From Auritidibacter ignavus (lineage in GTDB: Bacteria > Actinomycetota > Actinomycetes > Actinomycetales > Micrococcaceae): a stretch of DNA of 32,953 nt. Both the position numbers and the translations under genes were made by a program. Below, piece by piece: positions 16,421 to 26,388 of the stretch. Position 1 is the stretch's first letter; each line of letters opens with the position of its first letter. The stretch spans positions 1-32,953 of the forward strand of contig NZ_RDQR01000029.1 of NCBI RefSeq assembly GCF_003703835.1. Reading direction: 5' to 3'. The notes beneath the pieces were generated by a model. It did not search any database. It was given only the letters and a program-made list of their open reading frames with translations, and was not told the origin of the DNA.

Positions 16421-17137
16421 GTGTTTGCATTCCTCGAAGATCTCATCCTGCGGGCGGCCACCGCGTGGTGGACCCCGCTGGCGCTGTTTATTCTGTGCTT
16501 CATTGATGGGTTCTTCCCGATCGTTCCCTCGGAATCGTTGATCGTTGCGCTGGCCGCGATCGCCGACCGAGAGAACACGGTGGGATTGACGACGCTGTTT
16601 TTTGTGGGCTGGTTCGGAGCCACTCTGGGTGACCAGGTTGCGTTCCGGCTGGGCCGTGCGATTGGCGTGACCCGATTCCGGTGGATGCGTTCCCGTCGGG
16701 TAGCCGGTATCGTCCAGCTAGCCAGACGGTCCCTGCACCGCAACGGGGCGCTACTGATCATCACGGCCCGGCATGTGCCCGGTGGACGGGTCGCCGTGAA
16801 TTTTGTGGCCGGAGCGACCGGATACGCCTGGTGGAAATTCTCGCTCTTAGATTTTGTCTCAGCCGGGGTATGGGCCGGGTACTCCATCGCCATCGGGGTA
16901 TTGACCACCGGATGGTTAGACAACGTCTTACTGCAAATTGTGGTGGCGCTCATCTTTGCGGGACTGTTGGGCCTGCTGATTGATTTTGTTGCTCGCAAGG
17001 TGGTGGCCCGGATTTCCTCGACGCCGGCTCAGGCGCCGGCCGAGGTAATCCGCCCGGCCGGGTTTAGCGAAGACTTCTCCGAAAATGGGCATGGCTCTAA
17101 CGTGCGGGGCCGTTCTGGCATAGACTCGCAAGAGTGA
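16421..17137 (+). CDS. DedA-family membrane protein
   Basis: 238 aa from GTG 16421, with 4-5 hydrophobic helices. DedA/SNARE-associated features are present: LFILCFIDGFFPIVPSE (re-entrant helix with acidic and proline residues), FVGWFGATLGDQVAFRLGR, and TARHVPGGRVAVNF followed by AGATGY. The arginines are conserved in this family of polyprenyl-phosphate/phosphatidylglycerol transporters or flippases. The last ~60 residues are a polar cytoplasmic tail. It lies inside the nucleoside-salvage cluster without obvious functional linkage; the next gene starts 4 bp before its end. Confidence 0.9.
   Translation: MFAFLEDLILRAATAWWTPLALFILCFIDGFFPIVPSESLIVALAAIADRENTVGLTTLFFVGWFGATLGDQVAFRLGRAIGVTRFRWMRSRRVAGIVQLARRSLHRNGALLIITARHVPGGRVAVNFVAGATGYAWWKFSLLDFVSAGVWAGYSIAIGVLTTGWLDNVLLQIVVALIFAGLLGLLIDFVARKVVARISSTPAQAPAEVIRPAGFSEDFSENGHGSNVRGRSGIDSQE
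17121..17126 (+). promoter_or_regulatory. -10 box TAGACT before adenosine deaminase gene
   Basis: TAGACT, then 7 nt, then GTG 17134. It lies within the end of the DedA gene. No ribosome-binding site is seen. Confidence 0.4.
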
Positions 17138-18336
17138 GTCCAAAACACGCTGCTTCTGCACCCGTTGTCACCAATCCGCTCGCGCTTGATCTCGCCGCTC
17201 TGCCCAAGGTGAGTCTGCACGATCACCTCGACGGCGGATTGAGACCAGCCACCATCTTGGACCTGGCCCAATCCATCGGTCACCAGCTGCCGGCCGATAC
17301 CACCGAAACATTGGCTGAATGGTTCCAGGTCGCTGCCAACGCCGGCAGTTTGGAAAGCTATCTAGAAACCTTTGAGCACACCACTGCGGTGATGCAGACG
17401 GCTGATGCGCTACAACGGGTGGCCCGAGAATTCGTCGAAGACCTCATCGACGACGGAGTGGTCTATGCCGAAGTGCGGTGGGCTCCGGAACAACACACCT
17501 ACCAAGGACTCAGCCTGGAAGACGCCGTGGAAGCAGTCCAAGCCGGCCTCGAACAAGGGTGTCAACAAGCCAGCGATCAAGGTCAGAGCATTCAGGTCCA
17601 GCAATTACTGTGCGCCATGCGTCAAGCTGACCAGGCTCAAACGATCGCTGAACTGGCGGTGCGCTACCGCGACTCCGGGGTGGCCGGCTTTGACATTGCC
17701 GGGCCCGAAGACGGATTCCCGCCCCACCGCTTCGCTGAGACCTTCACCTGGCTGACCGAACAATTCATGCCCATCACCGTCCACGCTGGCGAAGCAGCCG
17801 GAATCGACTCGGTGGCCGATGCCATCATCTCCGGCCGGGCCCTGCGACTAGGCCACGGCGTCCGGGTCTCCGATGACATCATGATGGAAGACACTGAGAC
17901 CGGTGACGCGCTGGTCAGTCTGGGTCGAGTCGCTGAAGGCGTATTGCAACGCCAGATGGTGCTAGAACTGTGCCCCAGCTCCAATCTGCAAACCGGTGCT
18001 GTCGAGCCCGGGACGGCAGAAGACCCACTGGCCAACCACCCCTTCGGACTGTTGCATGAGCTTGGATTTGCCGTCACCGTCAATCCGGATAATAGGTTGA
18101 TCTCCGGCACCACCGTGACCGATGAACTCTACTTACTGACCCACTCCTATGGTTACACCCTGGAAGACCTGCTGGAGTTCCAGCTCAACGCCGCTCGCGG
18201 AGCGTTCATCTCGCAGGCCGAACGCGATAACTTATTGGAGAAGATCAATCGCCACTGGTGTGCTGTGATCGAGGATCACCTGGACCCTCACGATCCGCAC
18301 CGCCCGACCTGCTTTACTGCCCTGAACGATGACTGA
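17134..18336 (+). CDS. add: Adenosine deaminase
   Basis: 400 aa, longer than the ~340-aa enteric enzyme but normal for the actinobacterial form. It deaminates adenosine/deoxyadenosine to inosine/deoxyinosine. Zinc ligands are seen in SLHDHLDGG (HxH), TVHAGEAAG (His plus catalytic Glu) and LGHGVR. The late aspartate motif reads VNPDNRLIS where relatives commonly have NTDxR; the Thr-to-Pro change is a small oddity. It is third enzyme of the salvage set and overlaps the MazG gene by 8 bp. Confidence 0.93.
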   Translation: MSPKHAASAPVVTNPLALDLAALPKVSLHDHLDGGLRPATILDLAQSIGHQLPADTTETLAEWFQVAANAGSLESYLETFEHTTAVMQTADALQRVAREFVEDLIDDGVVYAEVRWAPEQHTYQGLSLEDAVEAVQAGLEQGCQQASDQGQSIQVQQLLCAMRQADQAQTIAELAVRYRDSGVAGFDIAGPEDGFPPHRFAETFTWLTEQFMPITVHAGEAAGIDSVADAIISGRALRLGHGVRVSDDIMMEDTETGDALVSLGRVAEGVLQRQMVLELCPSSNLQTGAVEPGTAEDPLANHPFGLLHELGFAVTVNPDNRLISGTTVTDELYLLTHSYGYTLEDLLEFQLNAARGAFISQAERDNLLEKINRHWCAVIEDHLDPHDPHRPTCFTALNDD

Positions 18337-19117
18337 TACCACCCAGCACGCCGGCCCCGTGACCTCGAGTGAATTAGCACGATTGCGCTGGATTACCGCA
18401 CAATTGCGTCGGTGGTGCCCCTGGACGGCACAGCTGACCCACCGTGAGCTAACCAACTATCTGATTGAAGAAGCCCACGAAGCCGTCGACGCCATCGAAA
18501 CCGGGGATATCGCGGAGATACGCGATGAGCTCGGTGATGTGCTCTTCCAAGTTGCCTTGCACTCTGCCCTGGCTGAAACGAACCCGAAACCAGCCCAACG
18601 GTTCACCATCGAAGACGTCGCAGCAACCATTAACCAGAAAATGATTCGGCGCAACCCCCACGTGTTTACCCCGGAAGGACAGCTACAGGACCCCTCCGTT
18701 CTTGGGCAATCCACGGTCGAGGATGTCGAGCATGCCTGGGAACACATTAAACAGCAGGAAAAAGCCGATACCACTCCTGACAGCACCGATGAGTCCAGAG
18801 CACAGGCCGAACGCGTCGCTCACGCCTCGATTTTTTCAACCCCCTCGGGATACCCGAGTCTGGCGGCCGCTGCCAAGATCCTGTCGCGGGCCCGCAGACA
18901 AGAGGTCAACCCGCTTGAGGAGACCGCGGGTAACACACCAAATCCCCCGGAGTCCATCGAGACCGAGCATCAGTTGGGGGCGCAACTGTTCGCGTTGGTT
19001 GCCCAAGCCACCCAACGGGGGTTGGACCCAGAAAGAGCCTTGCGGGAATATCTGCACTGGCTTGAGGCTCAGTCTGCGCCGAGCTCTGCTCAGCGCACTG
19101 ATAGGGTGACACCATGA
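18329..19117 (+). CDS. mazG: MazG-type nucleoside triphosphate pyrophosphohydrolase
   Basis: 262 aa, close to the length of E. coli MazG. It hydrolyses NTPs/dNTPs to NMP and PPi, as housekeeping of the nucleotide pool. The first MazG domain has EEAHEAVDAIE (EExxE) and DELGDVLFQVALHS (ExxxD), which bind Mg2+, followed by KMIRRNPHVF. A second, degenerate MazG-like segment follows with PSLAAAAKI. The ATG lies 8 bp before the add stop. The C-terminus is followed by a small membrane gene with an ATGA overlap. Confidence 0.92.
   Translation: MTDTTQHAGPVTSSELARLRWITAQLRRWCPWTAQLTHRELTNYLIEEAHEAVDAIETGDIAEIRDELGDVLFQVALHSALAETNPKPAQRFTIEDVAATINQKMIRRNPHVFTPEGQLQDPSVLGQSTVEDVEHAWEHIKQQEKADTTPDSTDESRAQAERVAHASIFSTPSGYPSLAAAAKILSRARRQEVNPLEETAGNTPNPPESIETEHQLGAQLFALVAQATQRGLDPERALREYLHWLEAQSAPSSAQRTDRVTP
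19102..19107 (+). promoter_or_regulatory. -10 box TAGGGT before small membrane gene
   Basis: TAGGGT ends 6 nt before ATG 19114 and lies in the last codons of mazG. A second, leaderless transcript for the small gene is therefore possible. Confidence 0.3.
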
Positions 19118-19371
19118 TCTGGCTGATGAATTCCACGCAAACCATCGAGGCACCGTGGGGTGTTTGGGTGGCAGTTGCACTCATCACCGGTGTGCTGGCG
19201 GTCCTGGTTGTTATGGTCGCCGCCGTTCTGCGCGGATCCTCTAATTATCGTCGCTCCAACACGTTGAAGGATTTCCGTGCCCGACAGCGTGCCAACGATA
19301 CCACACAGTGTCACGAACCCAGAGAATCCACTGAACCCAGCGAATCCTCCACCGATACTTCCGAGAACTGA
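19114..19371 (+). CDS. Small single-pass membrane protein
   Basis: 85 aa; the ATG overlaps the mazG stop (ATGA). One hydrophobic helix at about 17-39 is followed by a basic stretch (RRSNTLKDFRARQR) and a Ser/Glu/Thr-rich tail with repeated EPSES-like units. The positive flank suggests the tail is cytoplasmic. No family is recognised. Its fixed position between mazG and eno and its coupling to mazG suggest a real gene. Confidence 0.6.
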   Translation: MIWLMNSTQTIEAPWGVWVAVALITGVLAVLVVMVAAVLRGSSNYRRSNTLKDFRARQRANDTTQCHEPRESTEPSESSTDTSEN

Positions 19372-19411
19372 CCGATCGATCCCTCAGATTCCCTAATCCG
19401 TTGATCTCTAA

Positions 19412-20710
<1,299 letters not shown>

Positions 20711-20736
20711 CGAACTTCTGTCGGTAGCCCACAATC

Positions 20737-20774
20737 AACGGCCGAAGAGTATCAATCGGCACTCTTCGGCCGTT
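20737..20774 (+). terminator. Terminator hairpin after enolase
   Basis: AACGGCCGAAGAGT (20737-20750) pairs perfectly with ACTCTTCGGCCGTT (20761-20774) around a 10-nt loop, followed by TGCTAGTTTA. The T-tract is short, but the 14-bp stem 26 bp behind the eno stop is a clear 3' end signal. Confidence 0.75.
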
Positions 20775-20945
20775 GCTAGTTTACCGATTTCGAGTTTGCG
20801 GGCGCGGGCGACGGACAGTCGCCAGTTGTGGTGACTAAGGTAGGGCCAGAACAATTGCGTCAACAGTGCCAGTCAACCGGTGAACTGGTGTGAGCTGGGC
20901 GCCGGAACGGACCATCAGAGACGACGCGCCACGGAAGGAGTCGTT

Positions 20946-21563
20946 GTGAGCCCGAAAAAGCCCAGGGTCCCGAAAAACTCCTCCACATCGCGAGTAGCTG
21001 ATGCCACACGTGATGCCCAGCGTCGGCAGGATCAACGTGAAAAAGCTGTCCAACGCGGTACGGCCGGAACGGACACCCGGCGTGGACAGAAACTATTAGC
21101 CCGGCGCGCCCAAGAGCGCGTCCGGCAACGTTACAGTCACGCCACCCCGGAAGAACAACGTCCTGCCCGCAACTTCTCCGGCCGGATGATTGCGGTGATC
21201 ATGGTGCTGTTTCTTGCTGTGGTGGTGATGGCACCCAGCCTGCGCACTATGTTGGAACAAAACCAGGAGATCTCCCAGGCCGAGGCCGATTTGCAGGCAG
21301 AGCAACAGCGCAACGAAGAGCTCACTCAACAACTCAATCGCTGGGACGATCCGGCGTATGTGCAACAGCAAGCCCGAGAACGGTTTAATATGGTCATGCC
21401 AGGTGAACATAAGTACCTGGTGGTCGGTGGCGAGGAACTAGCCGAAGGCGAGGAGCCGGTGACCGAGGAAGAGGAAATTACCGAAGACCAGGCACCGGCC
21501 TGGGCCGATGACTTTTGGAACTCTTTCGTCCACGCCAGCCAACACCAAACGAGCCAACCATAA
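20946..21563 (+). CDS. FtsB/DivIC-like septum formation initiator protein
   Basis: 205 aa from GTG 20946, chosen because GAAGGAG lies just upstream; the frame is open further upstream without a signal. The basic cytoplasmic N-terminus (~80 residues, K/R-rich) is followed by one membrane helix (MIAVIMVLFLAVVVMAPSL). A short extracytoplasmic coiled coil (about 105-135) then leads to the family motif WDDPAYVQQQARERF and VMPGE, with an acidic E-rich tail. Family members join the divisome with FtsL and FtsQ. The eno - divIC - DUF501 - ppx order is a conserved actinobacterial neighbourhood. Confidence 0.9.
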   Translation: MSPKKPRVPKNSSTSRVADATRDAQRRQDQREKAVQRGTAGTDTRRGQKLLARRAQERVRQRYSHATPEEQRPARNFSGRMIAVIMVLFLAVVVMAPSLRTMLEQNQEISQAEADLQAEQQRNEELTQQLNRWDDPAYVQQQARERFNMVMPGEHKYLVVGGEELAEGEEPVTEEEEITEDQAPAWADDFWNSFVHASQHQTSQP

Positions 21564-21606
21564 AACGCAAGAACCAAAGAATACTCCCGCACAGCATGGA
21601 GGATGC

Positions 21607-23286
21607 GTGGCCACGGTAGACCACCCCACTGAAGCAGACCTGCAGACCCTCAGTCGTCAGCTGGGGCGACCGGTGCGCGATGTGGTGGCCATCGGTGCAC
21701 GGTGTCAGGGATGCGGGTCACCCCTGGTTGCCACCACAGCGCCACGACTGTCGAATGGTATCCCGTTCCCCACCACGTTCTACCTGACCCACCCGCTGGC
21801 TACTACCGCCGTGTCCCGGCTGGAAGCCACCGGGATCATGGCGGAGATGACCGACGAACTGGCTCACAACCGGCACCTTGCTGATCAATACCGGGCTGCC
21901 CACGAGAATTACTTAGCCGAGCGTGATCGGATCGGCCAGATTGCCGGGGTGGGCGAGGTCCCCGAAATCGAAGGAATTTCTGCCGGCGGAATGCCCGAAC
22001 GGGTCAAATGCTTACACGTGCTGGCCGCTCACTCCTTGTCGGTGGGCCCCGGAGTCAACCCATTGGGGGACCGCGTGCTGGATCTGATCTCCGAAGAGTT
22101 CTCGGCGCAGAGGTGCCGATGTGAACAGGGATGGGACGATGCATCAGTCGCCCCACGTCAGGATCTGTCCCGCCACGTGCGTCGACTCAACCGGCAGGGG
22201 CGGACCAACCCGATCCAGCACCGCCGGGTTAGCGCCGATGAGGCCACTGCGGTGGCTGCTATCGACTGCGGGACGAATTCGCTTCGTCTGCTGGTGGCCC
22301 GCCCGGTTGCCGACCCCGACACCGGGGCCAAACTGGTCGAACTGCACCGTGAAATGCAGGTGGTTCGACTGGGCGAAGGGGTAGACCAGAGCGGAGAATT
22401 TGCCCCGCAAGCCCTAGAACGTACTTTCGCCACCTGCCGGGATTACGCCGAAGTGATTGAACACCACCGCGCCGAGACCGTCCGATTTGTAGCCACCTCG
22501 GCCTCCCGTGATGTCTCCAATCGCGATGCGTTCATCGCCGGGGTGCGCCAGGCGCTGAACGTGACACCAGAAGTCGTCTCCGGCGCCGAGGAAGCCCACC
22601 TAACCTTCTCCGGTGCCCTGAGTGCCCTCGATGATGCACAACTCCAAGCCATTGCTGTCGAGTGCGAAAACCCGGATCAATCGGTGCGGGTCATGGTGGT
22701 GGACCTCGGCGGCGGGTCCACCGAGTGCGTGGTCGGCGAGGTGGGTTTTGCCTCGGGACATCGCGAGATTACTCTGGTCGGCTCGGTTTCAGAAAACATC
22801 GGGTGTGTCCGCTTCACCGAACGATACCTGCGTTCTGACCCACCGACCGCCGAGGAAATTGCCGTTGCAGACCGTGAGCTCAACGAGGTTTTCACCCGAG
22901 TGCACGAGGAACTGGACTTCTCCACGATCGATGCGGTCATCGGGGTTGCTGGGACCGTCACGACGCTCACCGCAGCGGCGTTGGGCCTGAAAGAATACGA
23001 TGCCGATGCCATCCACGGCGCCCAACTGGATCGAGAAACCCTGAAAGCCACTGCGGCCACCTTGCTTCACTCGACCCGCGCCGAACGGGCCAACCTAGGG
23101 TTCATGCACCCGGGCCGTGCCGATGTGATCGGAGCCGGCGCGCTGATCTGGTCGACGTTGCTACAGACAGTGCACGACGCTACCGGCGGGGAACTGGCCG
23201 CCATTATCACCTCCGAACACGATATTCTCGACGGCATCGCCCTATCGCTGATCGGGCCGAACGACAGCAGGGTCCAGGACTCATAG
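21607..23286 (+). CDS. DUF501 domain fused to Ppx/GppA phosphatase
   Basis: 559 aa from GTG 21607 (GGAGG 4-5 nt upstream). Residues ~8-170 are a DUF501 domain: LGRPVRDVVAIGARC, PTTFYLTHP, LAEMTDELA-like helix, LHVLAAHSL, GVNPLGD, CRCEQGW with clustered cysteines. After a basic linker (~175-213) comes a complete Ppx/GppA domain: AIDCGTNSLRLLVA (218-231), RFVATSASRD, EVVSGAEEAHLTFSGAL, DLGGGSTECVVGE (366-378), GVAGTVTTLTA. Ppx/GppA enzymes hydrolyse polyphosphate or pppGpp. These domains are normally encoded by two adjacent genes (as I recall in M. tuberculosis Rv1025 and Rv1026); here no stop or start separates them. It abuts the subtilase gene by one base. Confidence 0.9.
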   Translation: MATVDHPTEADLQTLSRQLGRPVRDVVAIGARCQGCGSPLVATTAPRLSNGIPFPTTFYLTHPLATTAVSRLEATGIMAEMTDELAHNRHLADQYRAAHENYLAERDRIGQIAGVGEVPEIEGISAGGMPERVKCLHVLAAHSLSVGPGVNPLGDRVLDLISEEFSAQRCRCEQGWDDASVAPRQDLSRHVRRLNRQGRTNPIQHRRVSADEATAVAAIDCGTNSLRLLVARPVADPDTGAKLVELHREMQVVRLGEGVDQSGEFAPQALERTFATCRDYAEVIEHHRAETVRFVATSASRDVSNRDAFIAGVRQALNVTPEVVSGAEEAHLTFSGALSALDDAQLQAIAVECENPDQSVRVMVVDLGGGSTECVVGEVGFASGHREITLVGSVSENIGCVRFTERYLRSDPPTAEEIAVADRELNEVFTRVHEELDFSTIDAVIGVAGTVTTLTAAALGLKEYDADAIHGAQLDRETLKATAATLLHSTRAERANLGFMHPGRADVIGAGALIWSTLLQTVHDATGGELAAIITSEHDILDGIALSLIGPNDSRVQDS

Positions 23287-23287
23287 C

Positions 23288-24724
23288 ATGAAGGTCGTGG
23301 TGATCGTCAAGCCACTGAGCGATGCAGTTCTACGTGCGACGACGCTGGCTCTTGCTCTGTTGTTATGCTTGGTCAGCACACCGGTGCCCAAAGCGCAGGC
23401 CGATCAATGGCGGGACAGCCAAGAGTGGATCACCGAGTACGGTTTCGACCAAGCCTGGAAAGAAACCCGCGGCGAGGGGGTCACCGTTGCGGTGATTGAC
23501 ACCGGTATCGATGACACGCACCCGGATTTGACTGGCCAAGTGGTCGGGGGAACCGATGTGTCGGGGCAGGGCCACGGCGACGGTACCAAACCGATTGGTG
23601 AGGACCCTCACCACGGCACGAGCGTGGCATCTCTGTTGGCCGGGCACGGCAATAATCTGCGCGAGGTTGACGAAGCCACTCAGCAAGAGCCCGAGAACGA
23701 CGACAATGACGAGGAAGATTCCAACGCCTCTGGCGATGCCGAGGCGGAAACAGAACCAGAATCGGAGCCCTCTGCTGAGCCGGGTCCCGGAGACGACGGC
23801 ATCATCGGGACCGCACCCGAAGCGCAGCTGCTGAGCATTTCGGTCTATCTCGGCGAGGGCGAGGATGTTCCTAGCGCCGAAGAGCAGATTGCTGAAGCCG
23901 TGACCTGGGCGGTTGATCATGGTGCCGATGTCATCAATATTTCACTGGCCTCCTCCGAACAAGATTGGCCAGAATCCTGGGACGATGCCTTTCTCTACGC
24001 TGAGGAAAACGACGTGGTAGTCGTGGTGGCTGCCGGCAACCGGGCCGGCGGATCGACGACGGTGGGAGCCCCGGCCACCATCCCTGGTGTACTCACCGTG
24101 GCAGGACTGGACGCGGATGGATCCGCCAGTTGGGACTTTTCCACTGAGGGCATCACGATCGGTGTGGCCGCCCCGGCCGACCCGCTGGTCGGAGCAACCC
24201 CGGATGGCGGGTATCAGAACTGGTCGGGAACCTCTGGTGCCGCACCGCTGGTCTCGGGCCTCGTCGCGCTCGTGCGCTCGGCCCATCCGGAGGATTCGGC
24301 AGCACAAGTCATCAACCGAATTTTGTCCAGGGCCCAACCTGCAGGCGATTCCGGCACCGATGCGCTCTACGGTCACGGAGTGATCAATGCCGAACAGGCC
24401 GTCACCGCGCAGGTGCCGACCGTAAAGGAAAACCCGATGGGCTCGATGGCCGAGTGGATCCGCGTACACCGTCGTTCATCTGACGACGATGCGCTCACCG
24501 GTAGGTCTGACCAATATCAGGGCCACGAGCCGGTGGAGGTGCCCACCGAACTGCCGGGGGATGCCACAGCCCAATCCACTCCCGCGACACCGATGACCGG
24601 TGCGGCCAGTTGGTGGCAACCTGTCATGGTCATCGGTGGGACGGGCCTGGTGGTAGCGCTGGCCGGGACCGGAATATGGCAATTGGCCACCCGCCGAGCT
24701 GCTGGTCGTCCCACGAGTCGTTAG
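23288..24724 (+). CDS. Mycosin-like S8 (subtilisin) serine protease, membrane-anchored
   Basis: 478 aa. A signal peptide (about 1-38, ending AQA) is followed by the S8 domain, with catalytic Asp71 (VAVIDTGID), His109 (HHGTSVASLLAGH), the oxyanion Asn region (VAAGN) and Ser near 316 (GTSGAAPLVSG). A ~45-residue acidic, Pro/Glu/Asp-rich insert (about 125-170) interrupts the domain after the His motif. A C-terminal membrane helix (about 440-465) and basic tail anchor it outside. The layout matches mycosins (MycP) of type VII secretion, but no ESX gene is near. The ATG is one base behind the ppx-fusion stop, so it is probably co-transcribed. The substrate is unknown. Confidence 0.88.
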   Translation: MKVVVIVKPLSDAVLRATTLALALLLCLVSTPVPKAQADQWRDSQEWITEYGFDQAWKETRGEGVTVAVIDTGIDDTHPDLTGQVVGGTDVSGQGHGDGTKPIGEDPHHGTSVASLLAGHGNNLREVDEATQQEPENDDNDEEDSNASGDAEAETEPESEPSAEPGPGDDGIIGTAPEAQLLSISVYLGEGEDVPSAEEQIAEAVTWAVDHGADVINISLASSEQDWPESWDDAFLYAEENDVVVVVAAGNRAGGSTTVGAPATIPGVLTVAGLDADGSASWDFSTEGITIGVAAPADPLVGATPDGGYQNWSGTSGAAPLVSGLVALVRSAHPEDSAAQVINRILSRAQPAGDSGTDALYGHGVINAEQAVTAQVPTVKENPMGSMAEWIRVHRRSSDDDALTGRSDQYQGHEPVEVPTELPGDATAQSTPATPMTGAASWWQPVMVIGGTGLVVALAGTGIWQLATRRAAGRPTSR

Positions 24725-24810
24725 CCCGCCCACAACCTGAATATCTCACCGTGTCAGAATGTGGTATAGATCTCACTGTGTAGTTAATACAATCAACCGT
24801 CGCTGTTGAA

Positions 24811-24839
24811 TTCACAACCGCGCGTAACCGGCCTAACAT
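24811..24839 (+). promoter_or_regulatory. Promoter TTCACA-N17-TAACAT for ndh
   Basis: TTCACA (24811-24816) is one base from the -35 consensus. The 17-nt spacer leads to TAACAT (24834-24839), 7 nt before ATG 24847. Predicted leaderless transcript. It is the best-formed promoter in the window. Confidence 0.5.
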
Positions 24840-24846
24840 AGGAAAC

Positions 24847-26256
24847 ATGGCTATAACTCCTCAATTATCACCGAAACCACGCGTGCTCATTGTGGGCGGC
24901 GGTTACGCCGGTATCACTGTTGCACGGAAGCTCCAGAAAAAAGTTCGTGATCGGGGCGGTGTGGTCACCGTCGTTGACCCCAACGCATACATGACCTACC
25001 TCCCGTTCCTGCCCGAGGTTCTCGGCGGACACATTGAGGCCCGCCACGCTACGGTGGACCTGCACACTCACCTCAAGCACGCCGAAATCGTTCAGGGCTC
25101 GGTCGTCAATGTCTCTCACGCCGAGAAGATCGCGACTGTAGCCGCCGAAGACGGCGAACAGTTCGAGATTCCATATCAGGACATCGTGATGACCGCAGGT
25201 TCTAACACCCGTGTATTCCCGATTGACGGTCTAGATAAGACCGGCATCGGTATGAAGACCATTGAAGAGGCAGTCACTCTGCGCAACCAGATCCTGGAAC
25301 GCGTCGAGTCGGCAGCCTTGATGACCGACGCTGCTGAGCGTCGTCGCGCGCTGACCTTCGTGCTAGTCGGTGGTGGCTTCGCCGGTGTGGAGACCATCTC
25401 CGAGATCGATGACCTGGTCCGCAACGCCATCGCCCGTAACTCCCGATTGTCGCAGTCCGAGGCTCGCATCGTGCTCGTTGAAGCCATGGGACGCATTATG
25501 CCCGAGGTCTCTGAAGCGCAGGCGGAAGGCGTTGTCGAGCACCTGCGCGACCGTGGCATCGAGGTGTTGCTGAACACTTCGCTGGACAGCGCCGTTGACT
25601 ACGAAGTCAAGCTCAAAGACATGCGTGACGATTCACCGGCCGGATCCTTCTACGCTGACACCATCGTGTGGTCCGCCGGTGTTGCCGCCAACGGTATGGC
25701 CAAAGAAACCGATTTCCCGGTGGACGACCGTGGTCGCATCGAGGTTACTCCGACTCTGCAGATCTCGGATGGAGACGGTGGCGTGACTGAAGGTGCCTGG
25801 GGTTGTGGCGACATCTGCGCTGTGCCGGATCTGACCGGTGATGGCCCCGGTGGATTCTGTGTGCCGAACGCACAGCACGCCGGCCGTCAGGCGAAGCGCC
25901 TGGCCGAAAACCTATTGGCCGTACGCTTCGGCGAAGGTGTCGTTGAAGAGTACTATCACAAGTCTCTGGGTACCGTTGCCGGAATGGGGCTTGGCAAGGG
26001 CGTCGGTAACCCGCTGGGCGTTGAACTCAACGGCCTGCCCGCCTGGCTGGCACACCGTGTCTACCACGCCTACGCGTTGCCGACCCTTGAGCGCAAGTCT
26101 CGCGTGGTCTCCGGCTGGATCCAGGAACTGCTGTGGGGTACAGACACTACCCAGACCAAGCGTCTGGAGCGTCCGTTCAACGCCTTCCGCAAGGCCGCCG
26201 GTAAGCCTGAGATTCCGTCACGGTTCACCAAGAAGACCGAAGAAATCGAAGCCTAA
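24847..26256 (+). CDS. ndh: Type II NADH:quinone oxidoreductase (NDH-2)
   Basis: 469 aa. A single-subunit, non-proton-pumping NADH dehydrogenase passing electrons to menaquinone at the inner face of the membrane. The FAD fold is GGGYAGITVARKL near residue 17, and the NADH fold is GGGFAGVETISEI near 175. WGCGDICAVPD binds FAD, and VPNAQHAGRQAKRLAEN with PAWLAHRVYHAY forms the C-terminal membrane-association and quinone region. Length fits. It is probably monocistronic: own promoter, then a long inverted repeat and a tRNA gene. Confidence 0.93.
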   Translation: MAITPQLSPKPRVLIVGGGYAGITVARKLQKKVRDRGGVVTVVDPNAYMTYLPFLPEVLGGHIEARHATVDLHTHLKHAEIVQGSVVNVSHAEKIATVAAEDGEQFEIPYQDIVMTAGSNTRVFPIDGLDKTGIGMKTIEEAVTLRNQILERVESAALMTDAAERRRALTFVLVGGGFAGVETISEIDDLVRNAIARNSRLSQSEARIVLVEAMGRIMPEVSEAQAEGVVEHLRDRGIEVLLNTSLDSAVDYEVKLKDMRDDSPAGSFYADTIVWSAGVAANGMAKETDFPVDDRGRIEVTPTLQISDGDGGVTEGAWGCGDICAVPDLTGDGPGGFCVPNAQHAGRQAKRLAENLLAVRFGEGVVEEYYHKSLGTVAGMGLGKGVGNPLGVELNGLPAWLAHRVYHAYALPTLERKSRVVSGWIQELLWGTDTTQTKRLERPFNAFRKAAGKPEIPSRFTKKTEEIEA

Positions 26257-26305
26257 GCTCTCGATCACACCAGCGCAGATGACATTTGTGACGCGCTGAG
26301 TTAAA

Positions 26306-26366
26306 ACAACGGCCCCGGTCGAGCGCCTCCAGTATGATCTGGAAGGTGTTCTGGCCGGGGCGTTGT
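26306..26366. terminator. Long imperfect hairpin downstream of ndh
   Basis: ACAACG-G-CCCCGG (26306-26318) pairs with CCGGGGCGTTGT (26355-26366) with one bulged base. Inner arms CCTCCAG and CTGGAAGG extend the stem. The T-run lies on the minus-strand side (GTTGTTTTAA), so it may work in both directions; its position fits the 3' end of ndh. Confidence 0.55.
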
Positions 26367-26388
26367 GATGTCTCGGAACCACGAACGA

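Noticed and set aside
24755-24785. Rex or CRP-type operator upstream of ndh (TGTGG...TCTCAC)
   Set aside because: The two halves are not symmetrical enough and the spacing does not fit either consensus.
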